A program made the position numbers and the translations under genes. From Platycnemis pennipes (Eukaryota > Arthropoda > Insecta > Odonata > Platycnemididae): 64,000 bases of DNA. Location: positions 32,187,773-32,251,772 of the forward strand of contig OW121850.1 in the NCBI GenBank assembly GCA_933228895.1, given 5' to 3'. This document shows positions 12,745 through 22,160 of this stretch, in pieces (the first letter of the stretch is position 1; each line of letters opens with the position of its first letter). Under the pieces are notes generated by a model. The model was given only the letters and a program-made list of their open reading frames with translations, was not told the origin of the DNA and ran no database searches.

Positions 12745-14215
12745 TAAGCTGTCCATATCAACTTCATTATCCTCTTCAATCACCTTAATTTTCTCCTCTC
12801 TTCTATCCATCTATTCATTTTTTTCTTCGCGTACAATTAAATGTTATTTTTCCTTGAAACGTTTTCTCGCTGACCTATTAGCAGCTTCCACTTTTCCAAA
12901 TGAAAGGTTGTTTTGCATATATTTGGGGTCATTTATCCGCAGTTCAATGGCTCTTCTCGCTTACGACTATATTCATTTCTTATTCCAATCAGCAGAATTC
13001 CTTCTTTCAGAATTCCTTTCTTCAGTTTTATATTTTTTTTCTCTTTCCGCCCAAGGTCTATGACCTCTGCAGCGAATCACGGCTTCTTTTTGATTACTTT
13101 TCTTCTCCCAAGAACGTCTTTTGCGGCTTCCTGTAGTCTGTTTTTGATGTCTTCCAATCCCTCTTCCACTGATTTCATAGTCAGGTCCTCTCCCATCTTG
13201 TTTTTTACCGCTTTATGGATGTTGAGTCTTCCATTTTTCTTCTTGCCATATGTTCCTCGTTGTTTTTTCCTCAGTTTATTGAACTTCAAATTGTATTTCA
13301 TCATCTTCAAAATGTATTTCATCATCTTCAAATTGTATTTCATCATCTCCAAACTGTATTTCATTTTCTTCAAAATGTATTTCATCATCTTCAAATTGTA
13401 TTTCATCAACTTCAAATTGTATTTCATCATCATCACATTGTATTTCATCATCTTCAAATTGTATTTCATGATCTTTAATTTATGTTCGATTTCAATATCT
13501 GCCTCGGGTAGCTTTTACAAGCCGTCACCTGGTTTCTGAATCTCTCATTCGTTAAAATGTAGTGATCTTCTATCTGCTTGCATTTTCCATTCGTATTTTC
13601 TTCTATTACGGTTTTTAAACAATGTGTTTACCACCAGGAACTTATGATGTGTTCAGAATTCCAGATTTCCTCTTGTTTTTTCCGAATTTCCGAATCCATA
13701 TTTTCCACTTCTTCCTCCATCTTGCCCTTCGATAGCGTTCTAGACTCCAGAGATAACTTATCCAACTCTAACCAAATGTTCTTCTCCTGTCTCCTGTTTA
13801 ATTACTTCCATGATACCATCACAGACGCCTTCCATTTTTTTTATGTTCGCAGTCCGGCGTAGACATATAGATCTACTCAACATCGACAGGACTTGATCTC
13901 GATTTTCACCATTTCCTTCCTTTCGGTATATTGCACGCTCTTTCGGTATATCGCACGCACATTCTAACGCTTCGTAAGTAACATCTCAACTCCTTTATTA
14001 CCATTAAAGATCCTGTGTTTCTGTTTCTGAAGTCTCCTTCTTCGGGCCACTTTAATTTTCCGTTTCCTTTTCCTCGAGGCCCATTTCCATCTTCAGGGTC
14101 TCCAACCGCCCTTCTGATGAGATCACTTGTACCATGCTCCTTTTCTAAACTATCACATTTGACTGATGTAAATTTACATAGATTGATGGCTCTCGTGAGG
14201 ATTCCATCACGTATT
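12745..14215 (-). mobile_element. RTE-A 5' half (endonuclease and linker), inverted and decayed
   Basis: Compared with the near-intact RTE-A at 25167, this minus-strand copy runs from the 5' leader (CGTGATGG near 14213, ACATCAGTCAAATGTGAT near 14166) through the endonuclease (WPEEGDF, the MPTTDYE region, the GEGQDG region, RFRNQV and CKSYP equivalents) into the EN-RT linker (NRLQEAAKDVLGRRKV at 13160-13090) and the KAIEEESEVE region near 12750. It has many frameshifts and stops. A 21-bp minisatellite interrupts it at 13284-13472. It meets a plus-strand RTE-A 3' piece head to head near 14220. Non-functional. Confidence 0.8.
13284..13472. repeat. 21-bp minisatellite, nine units, inside RTE-A
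   Basis: Nine consecutive 21-base units of the form CTTCAAATTGTATTTCATCAT with few substitutions (189 bp). On the minus strand each unit reads as the heptapeptide MMKYNLK in frame, and the last unit runs directly into KFNKLRKK. This matches the MMKCHLKFKKLKK segment that follows the endonuclease in the intact RTE-A copy. The array therefore grew by tandem duplication of one short piece of RTE coding sequence, keeping frame because the unit is a multiple of three. Confidence 0.9.
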
Positions 14216-14235
14216 ACGAAAAGGAAACCGGTTTT

Positions 14236-14672
14236 TTACAGAAATAAGAATCTACTTAGAGTTGGAAATAAAAGTTTGCTAGTAAGAAAATATTAGGTAA
14301 AATTTATATCTTGAGTAAGCTCTTTTAGGGCAAACACCAAAAAAATCAACACTGGAAGTACATTAGATTACACAGTATTATAAATGTACTATTTCAGAAG
14401 GATGATGAAGATCAAACTGAAAAACCGAGTAACAACCTATTACGTCCTCACAGGAGTGAAAGGAAAGGGTGATGAAAACTTAAAGCATAAAACGGAAGAA
14501 TATCATCGGCCTTCGTTGAGACAGAAAAGTCTGTTGAAGACACTCGTCGTGGGAAAAGTGAATGAATGGTAAGAATGCCAAAAGAAGGCCTCGCATGAGA
14601 TATATGGAGCAGGTGGTGAGAGGGTATAAAAGAAAAGACATAAATATGAAGAGGTTAGAAGATAGGAGAATC
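14236..14672 (+). mobile_element. RTE-A 3' fragment (RT C-terminal end)
   Basis: Plus-strand similarity to the end of the intact RTE-A begins at AAGAATCTACTTAGAG (the KKNLLTAGN region). It continues through YFRRMMKIKLKNRV (compare MWCYRRMLKIKWIDRV), an altered LLKTLVVGKVNEW (compare LMKTIVEGKVNGK) and RPRMRYMEQVV. It carries several indels and lacks the 3' terminus with ATG repeats. It abuts the inverted 5' half at 12745-14215. Confidence 0.75.
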
Positions 14673-14711
14673 ATCTGAGCACCTTCGGGAAAGTTATGCG
14701 AAGCCAATAAG

Positions 14712-14805
14712 TTTCTACATCTGCTTCTACGAATACACTGCAAGCCACCTCGGGGGTGTGTATCAGGGGAAAAATAAATGCCAAACATGCACTACGAACA
14801 TGCTA
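14712..14805 (-). mobile_element. CR1 3' end remnant
   Basis: About 95 bp with the CR1 tail and core: CTACATCTGCTTCTACGAAT, then CACTGCAAGCCACC, GGGTGTGTATCAGGGG and CCAAACATGCACTAC. Tail hexamers are degraded. Another very short truncated copy. Confidence 0.7.
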
Positions 14806-15460
14806 ATAAGAAGAATAATACGAATACTTTAGGGAGGTATGTAAGAGAAGTATTATATGAGCATGAAGAAGTTAGCCCATAGAATCTTGGGACTGATTAC
14901 TTGTGATGAGCAACTGATATACTTATATCGTGACTTCACTTCCCTAATTATCTAATTGAAGTATTCATTACTACCTACAATCCGTCAGGAGCCATATCTC
15001 TGAGCCTAAATTGCTAAGACTGCTTCTCCTTCACTTATGTTCCGAATATCATCCTCGTATCAATTCAAGTGAGAGATTCAAATCATATCGTGTAAAAACA
15101 TTTTATCCAATGGAAATTTGATACGAGCGAAATTCAAATCAAAGGGGTGAAGGAAAATAATAATTAACCTTTACTGGCCATACCCTAAATAATAGCCTAC
15201 AACAAAGGCATAAAAATAACATACGCGCATTGTAGTTAAGGCTTCATAAGGTAAGGCTCCATAAAGACTGCGTAAATATGAAACATGGGCAACGAAGAGG
15301 CATTCCCTCCTTGATGTAATTAACTGTAATCATTGAAATCATTGCGCAACTTCCACTTCATTGTTCAGTGAGTGACATCACAACGCTCCACATCGTAACA
15401 AAAGGTTTGATAGAAAGTTTGTATCAATAACTCTGTTAATGGACTAAGACTTTGACAAGA
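14806..15460. other. No feature recognised
   Basis: AT-rich; no open frame, terminal repeats or motif seen between the CR1 tail and the next RTE 3' end. Confidence 0.4.
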
Positions 15461-15461
15461 T

Positions 15462-16622
15462 TCGTGTCATCATCATCATCGGCCAACAATCTTGATATTG
15501 ATTTGACGCAGCTCTCCGTCCAATTCTCCTATCAGCTAATCCCTTCAAAGTTACATAGGTTTTTCTTCTCTTTCCAATCCTACAAAACTAGCTCTATGCA
15601 TCTCAAACAAGGCCTTCCTTTGGCGTACTTCCCTTTCAATAGTCCTTCGATGATTGACTTTATCAAGCCATTATGTCTCATGATGTGGCCGATTAAGTTG
15701 TCTCGTCTTCTTCTTCATGAGACTCCACTTTGCTCCCACTTTTATTAGGACTTCCTCGTTACTGACGTGGTCAATCCATTTTATCTTCATCATTCTTCTG
15801 TAGCGCCACATTTCGAATGCATCCATCCCTGACTTTACTGCTGCTGTCGTCATCCATGCCTAACTCTCATTAAGAAACATACTCTAGATGTAAGTTCTGA
15901 TGAATTGTTTCCTTATTTATACGCTTGTATTCCATCTGCAAGTATGTTCTTCTTTTTGTAGAAGGCTGTCTTCGCCTGGGATATTGTACTGACAATTTCT
16001 TTCTTACGTCGTCCATTGCTGGTTACCCGGCTTCCCAGGTGACAGTACTCTTTCATCTCCTCAAGTATTTGTTTTCCTAGTTCGACATTAGTATTGGCCT
16101 CTCCTCTCTCCTGCTGAATGCCAACATCTTAGATTTCTACTAATTGATTTTCAGCTGATATCTGGCCATTGTCGTTTCCATGGTTACTAGAATCTTTTTC
16201 AAACCCCTCAATGTCTCTGAATAGGTCTTCATCCAGGAACTCCTCAGCCCATCCTTATATTCTCCTGTAGGTTATCCTTGTCATTAACTTCGATGCATGT
16301 GTCGTTAGGTTTATGGTAACATTTTCACAGTTCTCCGCTCTCTACTTTTTGGGAATGGGAATAATAATGATCGTCACCAATTCCCTGGTGTCTTTCCTCT
16401 TGAGTACATGTCGCAAATGGCACTTTAAATATGGGTTAATATCCTCCTTCCTGCATTTTTAATTAGCTCGGCAGGAGAATCATCGATTCCTGAATTTATT
16501 CCCCATGACCCTTCCTACTGCGTTAACTTCCGATCTTATGACTGAGGCTCCCATATATCTTCCTCTGCGAATTCATTTGACTCTTTGATTACTTTCGTGC
16601 TGAGAATGTTTCCGCTGTATAA
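15462..16622 (-). mobile_element. RTE-A copy, 5'-truncated, decayed
   Basis: On the minus strand the element ends with the RTE-A 3' signature: TTTGACGCAGC read in reverse, GTTGGCC and ATGATGATGATG at 15467-15484. Going up it shows the C-terminal RT (MKIKWIDHVSNEEVLIKVG at 15740-15800), the CSKRE region, and fragments of the FADD-to-linker region up to 16622 (CTGTATAAC, matching YNG of the linker). Numerous stops and frameshifts. The middle catalytic region is partly deleted. The next RTE tail begins directly at 16625. Confidence 0.75.
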
Positions 16623-16623
16623 C

Positions 16624-17050
16624 TCATCATCATCGGTCAACAATCCTAAGATTGGTTTGACGCAGCCCTCAAGTCGATTCTCCTATCGGTCAATCTCTTA
16701 ATTTTGATGTATCTTCCTACAGAAGTCCCTTGGTATCTCTCCTATTGAGTACATGTCGCAGATAGTTTTGTAAAGATGGGTTTATGTCCTCACTCCTAGA
16801 TTTTTAATCCCGGGGCGCCGTGGGAAATGAAGAAGCTTTTTTATTTATTCCGATATTGAGCTGCAAAGCGTTTGATAAACTGGGATTTGGGGGCGTCGTA
16901 ATACTCTCTCGCCCGTGTGAAAATTGTGTATTAAGCCGACCCTGTCTGAAGGAATATCATCAATTCCATAAGCCTGATTCATGCAAAGGTCCGTTACAGC
17001 TGCGTCAAATTCCGATCTTTAGATGAGGCTCCCTTATCATCCTTTCAACA
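16624..17050 (-). mobile_element. RTE-A copy, rearranged
   Basis: Starts with the RTE-A 3' tail and core (TCATCATCATCGGTCAACAA, GGTTTGACGCAGCCC) but jumps after about 90 bp to a region equivalent to the CDMYSTGEIPRD part of the RT (GAGTACATGTCGCAGATAG near 16748). It ends near 17040 in the FDAAI part of the linker (CTGCGTCAAATTCCGATCTT). A stretch of about 140 bp at 16805-16945, with a short open frame and CTCTCGCCCGTGTG, is not RTE-like and appears inserted. The tail lies immediately next to the interrupted end of the previous RTE-A copy. Confidence 0.65.
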
Positions 17051-17623
17051 TCCTACAGCAGTAAAAATATATTGTTAATGGTGTAGACAAAAATCTTACT
17101 GGTACCGACGAAATTCTGTTCTTACTCTAAATGCAACAAGAGATAATTGATGTTCCTATTTTCTTTAGTTGCTTGTACAAATTAACTCAGCCGTGAAAAC
17201 GCCATCAACGCCAAAATCTTTACTCATTATTAATTTAATATCACAGCAAACCAAAAATAAAGTTAAACGACAAGCTTATTTTCCTTCGAGTCGTGAAATT
17301 TTGAACTCTTTAAAAGATGTACAGTATTGCATTGAAAAATATTCGGCCAATCATTTCTGTGTTATGCAAATTAATTTTGACCATGCTTAAATGTTAATGG
17401 TCATGGAAGAAGGCGATATTCAGTAAGGCAGATGGTAATACCAGCTACACAGTTTCCTACAGCTGGAACTGGTGGTGTATTGCGCTACGAAGGCCGCATT
17501 AGTGACAATGGAAGCAGTCGTGCGCGTGGGGCCGTGTGCCCCAGGATGTGGTGAATAAAAAGGGGAGGGAACCTTCGTGCGACTCCGTTTATTTCCCGCT
17601 TGATTGCTAGCGAAGCGCGCGAC
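17051..17623. other. No gene recognised
   Basis: AT-rich to 17440, then a GC-richer patch (17440-17620) leading to the next CR1 tail. No motif recognised. Confidence 0.35.
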
Positions 17624-17943
17624 ACATCTACATAATACCCTGCAAGCCAACATAAAGGTGTGTGGCAGGGGGTGAACTCTCACCAAACATGCACAACATA
17701 TCATGCATAAAAAAAGGATTAGTACTTGTATAGGTACTGTTCAAAACTAAGCTATTTAAAAAAAGATAAAAATAGCAAAACATACATGCAAACCGTTAGT
17801 TTGGTTAGCTATAAGTCCTTATACCAACATGCAGCTATCAATGTTATCCATTGCTACACTCGTACCGGATTATTTACCATTATTCATATCTCTAATAGTA
17901 CGAGGAAAAAAGGACATTTTGAATCTGTCAGTTCGGCAATTCG
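17624..17943 (-). mobile_element. CR1-A 3' end, truncated
   Basis: About 320 bp closely matching the 3' UTR of the CR1-A copy at 51484: ACATCTACATAATACCCTGC, GGTGTGTGGCAGGGGGTGA, the ACCAACATGCAGCTA segment, then the end of ORF2 (TTCGGCAATT, encoding the NCRTDRFKMSFFPRT end). Similarity stops abruptly at 17943, where a GC-rich block starts, so either this is the truncation point or the GC-rich block was inserted here. Confidence 0.8.
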
Positions 17944-18510
17944 CGTTCGACATGTCCCCGTCCACACGCTCCCGGCTTCCGGCGAGCACTACTTCAGAAA
18001 CCCAAGCGGCACCCACTAGAGGCCTGCATACGGGCACGAAATCCGGGCGCCCCCGCCCATGTTCGCCTCCGCCCGTATGAAGTGGACGCCCGGCCGTGCC
18101 CTTTCGCCCCGGGTGCCCGCATCCTCGGCTGTAGAGGCACTGTATTGTATCCCAATACAGTGCCTCTACTCGGCTGGTACCTGGGGTGCTCGCCCAAACT
18201 GAGGGAAGGGCAGGGGTGGTAAAAGAGTGAGCGGGTAATACTGCGAACGACAAAGACCCTAGAGAAAGATATGCGGCGGTGATGATCTTAGGGCGGTCGC
18301 ACTGTCTGGATGCGGGCGCCCGCACAGCCGACGGGTGACCGCCTCTTCTCGGCAAGTTCTCCGTTAGACCACATTCGTGGCTTTTCTGAAAAGTCCGTGT
18401 CTTCTCTCTCTTTGTCTCTTTCACACAGGCGGGCGACCCACGCCCGTATTTTGCGACCCTGTGCAGGCCTCTAGTACCCACACCGAAAGCAGAGGGCCCG
18501 GATGGGAAAG
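17944..18510. repeat. GC-rich foldback region with nested inverted repeats
   Basis: This block is strongly GC-rich compared with its surroundings. It contains a 14-bp inverted repeat (ACTAGAGGCCTGCA at 18015-18028 against 18462-18475), a GCCCGTAT word repeated in both orientations, and a central hairpin at 18131-18169. A 203-codon minus-strand frame crosses it (17870-18481), but its start of similarity to CR1 at one end and compositional bias elsewhere make it a chance frame. Best described as a nonautonomous foldback element or an inserted GC-rich repeat of unknown class. Confidence 0.5.
18125..18175. repeat. 39-bp palindrome flanked by TCGGCT direct repeats
   Basis: GTAGAGGCACTGTATTG at 18131-18147 is perfectly complementary to 18153-18169, with a 5-base loop (TATCC). 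Immediately outside, TCGGCT stands on both sides (18125-18130 and 18170-18175). A perfect snapback with a matching 6-bp direct repeat looks like a minimal inserted foldback unit with a target duplication. Confidence 0.75.
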
Positions 18511-19197
18511 GGTTACTGGGGGGTTATTTTGTAATCTCACTTTAGTGAGAATACGTCATAAAATGTCACTTTTTCGTAGTTAAACTCCGCCACCCAGGCG
18601 GCGTGACCATCTACGGATCTCAAGCGGTGAACTGCCGGTCATGCGCTGGTCTTTTAGATGATTCGTCCGCTCTGATCCGTATCTTTCGACTCTCGATCCG
18701 TTTCATTATCTCCGCCTGCCATTAGTTCCCATCTCATCTTCATAAAGAACGTGACATGTAGCCACCATCGTTTCCACTTGAAGCTTGAGTTGGAAAAAAA
18801 GCAAGTGAGGGAAAGATACAAACGATTTTAAATTGTATTGTTGCAATTAGCACAACGTGAAGAACTTAAACGTTCTTAAATCACGAATTGTATATTATCA
18901 ACAAATGATTTCCAAAAACGCTATTAACGTTAAATGTAGCGAGAAACAAATGCAAATTTCAATATTGTTCCAAAGGAAATTATCGGACATGAATTATCTT
19001 GACAGGTCATCCAAATAGTTAAAATCATAGGGACAAACAATTTTTCACTCACCTTCACCGTATTCCTCCATTACAGAAGCTTCGACTATTCACGAACCGT
19101 TCGTGAGCCGATCATTAAGAGAGCGAAACGGATCTCCCGCCTTCCCGCAAAGAGTCATTAAAAAGGTGAGATTACAAAATAACCCCCCTGAACCCTC
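18511..19197. mobile_element. Candidate nonautonomous inverted-repeat element
   Basis: GGGGGGTTATTTTGTAATCT followed by CAC at 18519-18543 recurs in inverted orientation as GTGAGATTACAAAATAACCC at 19166-19185 plus the C run; the arms extend outward imperfectly through GGGTTACT and CTGAACCC. The interior of about 620 bp has no open frame or protein motif. This fits a MITE or deletion derivative, but I could not define a target duplication, so the class is unknown and the exact ends are uncertain by about 10 bp. Confidence 0.55.
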
Positions 19198-19594
19198 GAT
19201 TAGAGGTACCGCTAAGGAATTCCCACTCCAAAGGATATGTGCGAATCCTGATTGTTGGTGACCGCGGGAGAAAGGGACCGGCCGATACTTGCGAGACACC
19301 CAAATCCGGGGAAAACCAGAAAAAGAGGCGCCACTTGCCCCTGGAACCGACGGGGGGCGAGGAAAAGGACTCAACAACAGAAGAATCCCCAAAGTCAGGG
19401 TCTTCATTTGAATCTTAAACAGCAGATTACCGTTACTCCTTCCCAAGGGGTACAGAGATGTAAGAAATGGAAAGTAAACGAAAAACGATTAAAAAAACAG
19501 GAAAGGGAGAACACAACATTCAATTCAAATTTGATATTGACGACTTAAGACACACAGTATCACTCACAATTGTGAAAACAGTTGAGCCTTCTGA

Positions 19595-19850
19595 GCCGGG
19601 GATCGGGTTGGTGTGGTGGCTAGAGTACAGGCCTCCCATACCAAGGGCCCGGGTTCGATTTCCGGCGGTTCAATGGCGGATTCAGTGGCGGATTTTTCAG
19701 TGGAAAACCGGTCCCCACTTGAGTGCCTAGTGGAGGGCATTTCAAGTTCAGTACCGTTCATCCGTCGGATGGGATGTTAAGCCCTGGTCCCCTTGGCGCC
19801 TTTCGTTTAGAGTAGGCTAATGCCAACGCCGGGTTTCTCTCCACCCTTCT
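19595..19850 (+). mobile_element. tRNA-derived SINE, copy 2 (best preserved)
   Basis: The head has a clear RNA polymerase III A box (TGGCTAGAGTACAGG at 19617-19631) and B box (GGTTCGATTTC at 19652-19662), spaced as in a tRNA, with an anticodon-loop-like region between. The body follows with GATTTTTCAGTGG, TCCCCACTTGAGTGCC, TTTCAAGTTCAG, GATGGGATGTTAAGCC, CCCTTGGCGCC and GGGTTTCTCTCCACCC. Three further copies in this window share this body. No homopolymer or LINE-matching 3' tail is obvious, so its mobilising LINE is not identified. Confidence 0.8.
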
Positions 19851-21200
19851 TCCGTTCCCTGAACACTCCTACCATTACAAAATTACCCACCTTTCCTATA
19901 TGGTGCAAATGACCTTAGCTGTCGGTCGTCTCCCCTGAATAACCAACCATCCTGAGTCCTTAGCCTTCTGAGTCCTTAATGTGCACGTATATGGGGTACA
20001 CCTACAGGTGAAAGGATAAACAAAGCTAAGTGTCCCCGCACGCACATTCATTCCCTCACTCGGGTAGGTGAGAACTGTTTCCCGTCGAATCTCGCTCACG
20101 CCCACATGAAGGTTTCATGAGGATTTATTCCCGCTCAAGGGGACCGTCAATCCCAAACATTTATACAAAGGGGGAGAACAAACAAATGGCACACGCACAC
20201 ATCCCGCCAGGTTTATAGGAACAGTGATCCTTTCACTAATGCACGGAATCGGGATTCGCGGAGATTTTTACTCCTGCTTCAGGGGCCAGTCAAACACACA
20301 AATTTGAATGAAAAGGAAGGAAGGAATCTTTTCTCCCAAGAGCGATTTTATCCTTTCTTCGCCTGTTTTCCATTTTCTACTTTTTTCTTTCCTTTTTTCC
20401 CCAAATTTTTTCCTGCCTTGATTACCCTCCTTGTTTTGCATTTTCGCAGTAGTGACCGGTCAATGCTCCTGTCTCCACCCATTCCGGACAGGTTTAAGGG
20501 CGGGAACTGAAGGTGGGATAATCACAGCTACCTCGGTTTCTTAACGATCTCGGTAAATGCGGCCATAATTTAAGAGAATAATACATCCCACAGGCCTCGT
20601 TCAGAGGATGCCGCAAATAAGGACATCGTTTCTAGAAAAGCTTTGATTATGAGATCTGCACATGTACAGTCCCGAAAAACTTTAAGTATGCGTCACAGAA
20701 CGCTCACTAAATAGTAACTAGTATATGATATCATTATTAATGAAGTAACTTTTCTATGGTGATGCACAACATAGGAGCCATAATCACTTCATCTTTTACT
20801 AGTAAGTTTTAAAAATAATTCGATAAACAAAATAAAATTTCGTGTAAACAAAAATGTGAGCCTACATAGGTTACTTTATAAACGTATTTGATTGTAAAGT
20901 TTTTGTAGTTTGATAGCACACGTATTTGACAGTGAGTTGTTTTTCTCCGACACTTAGAGAATTTACCGCAGAGATAGAACTTCTAGAGGTGGTGGTGTGC
21001 AATGCGAAATTGTGTGGCGTGAAGTTTCTCCCTCTTCTCACAAGCATGGGAAATCAAGAAGAACGTTTCCTGGAGATTTTTACCACCCCCCTGCAAGTGA
21101 CATAAAAATTTTAGAAAACTGTTTAGACTCAATTCTAAGTTCTATGATAATTGGTGATACTATTCTCCTAGAAGATTTAATCTGTCGATCAGTTGGGATT
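19851..21200. other. No gene recognised
   Basis: Includes a T/C-rich tract at 20330-20430. Short frames only. No terminal repeats or RNA gene found. Confidence 0.4.
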
Positions 21201-22160
21201 CCCTAAATTCTGGCCATCCTCAGAACGTCCACGATTATTTTTTTATTGATGACTTCATCGACGGTCTTCAACTATCCCAGCATAATCTTCACCATGCTCG
21301 AGGTCTTAACTAAACTCTGGACTTACTTCTCTCGTCCTTTTCTCCGGAATAAATCACACCGACCGGGGAGTAATATTTTGTCTTGGATCATGAATCTTTA
21401 GAATAATGAGAGTAGAGAACTCTACTCTCCTTGCTTTAGTCACCAAGTATCGTTTCAGCCGCTCACACACAACCCGTGGACTTCCCAATGTCCCTTCGTC
21501 TCCCCTCCCTGCCTGGTCGAAGGTTTGCTGGGAGGAAGTCAACCGCTGCCTCGACCTCATCCCCTGGGGCGTTCTATCGTAATTATCCCCTGTGGAAGCG
21601 GTCGACTACCTCTACAGTGTCCTTGAAAGTATCAGAAACGACTGGGTACCTATGCTAAAGCACAAAACGAGAAATTCCCATCCTGGTTCAAGCCTGAGAC
21701 ATTGCGCATTTTTGGAAATAATAACCGCGCCTGATACCTTTACAAGTCCTGCCCAAACGAGCTCACCCTTCGCACATTCAAAGATTTGCGTCGCTACTCA
21801 AAATTTCTCATCCATTGTGATTGCATTGACTTCATCCAGAGTATTTCACCTACCATTAGGTACCACTAACCTCAGAAAATTTTGGTCCTTTGTTAATCGT
21901 CGCCGCTCTAAACTCAGAATCCCAGAAATTGTTTCGTATGCTAATAACAATTGTGTTGGAGAAAGCACGATGAGCATCTTTCCAACTTCTTCACTCAATG
22001 TATGACGCCCCTCTCTACTCCATCCCTCACCCAAGAACACTTTCTGTTACCTGTTACTTATAGCTGCCTTTCTGAAATCCAAACCGACCCTTTGGAAGTT
22101 CTTAATTATCTACGAAAAATTCCCCTTCAACGCTCCGTACCATATCATTGACTTCGAAGA
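21200..22160 (+). mobile_element. Jockey-like LINE fragment, EN-RT linker
   Basis: Three plus-strand frames, broken by frameshifts, read a typical linker between endonuclease and reverse transcriptase: WEEVNRCLDLIPWGVLS then AVDYLYSVLESIRNDWVP, a PSWFKPETLRIF segment, then LRKFWSFVNRRRSKLRIP near 21870-21925 and FFTQCMTPLSTPS near 21985-22025. The pattern FP-WF-PETLR followed by FW-FVN--R is characteristic of Jockey-type ORF2. RT motifs are not reached. An endonuclease is not readable upstream. Could belong to the same family as the RT fragments at 10095 or 24380, but the regions do not overlap so I cannot show it. Confidence 0.6.
21408..21429. repeat. Short perfect hairpin
   Basis: GAGAGTAGAG and CTCTACTCTC form perfect 10-bp arms around an AA loop inside the Jockey-like fragment. 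Probably a chance local inversion or duplication. Confidence 0.5.

Noticed and set aside
12913..13539. A long plus-strand frame rich in repeated YFIIFKL residues, as a possible membrane protein
   Set aside because: It is the antisense of the RTE-A minisatellite; the repeat unit is 21 bp so all frames stay open. The minus strand explains it.
17870..18481. 203-codon minus-strand frame as a gene
   Set aside because: It runs across the CR1 junction and a GC-rich foldback; composition alone keeps it open and no domain is visible.
21592..22005. A host gene starting at 21592
   Set aside because: The FW-FVNRRRSKLRIP and WF-PETLR patterns identify a LINE linker, and frameshifts are present.
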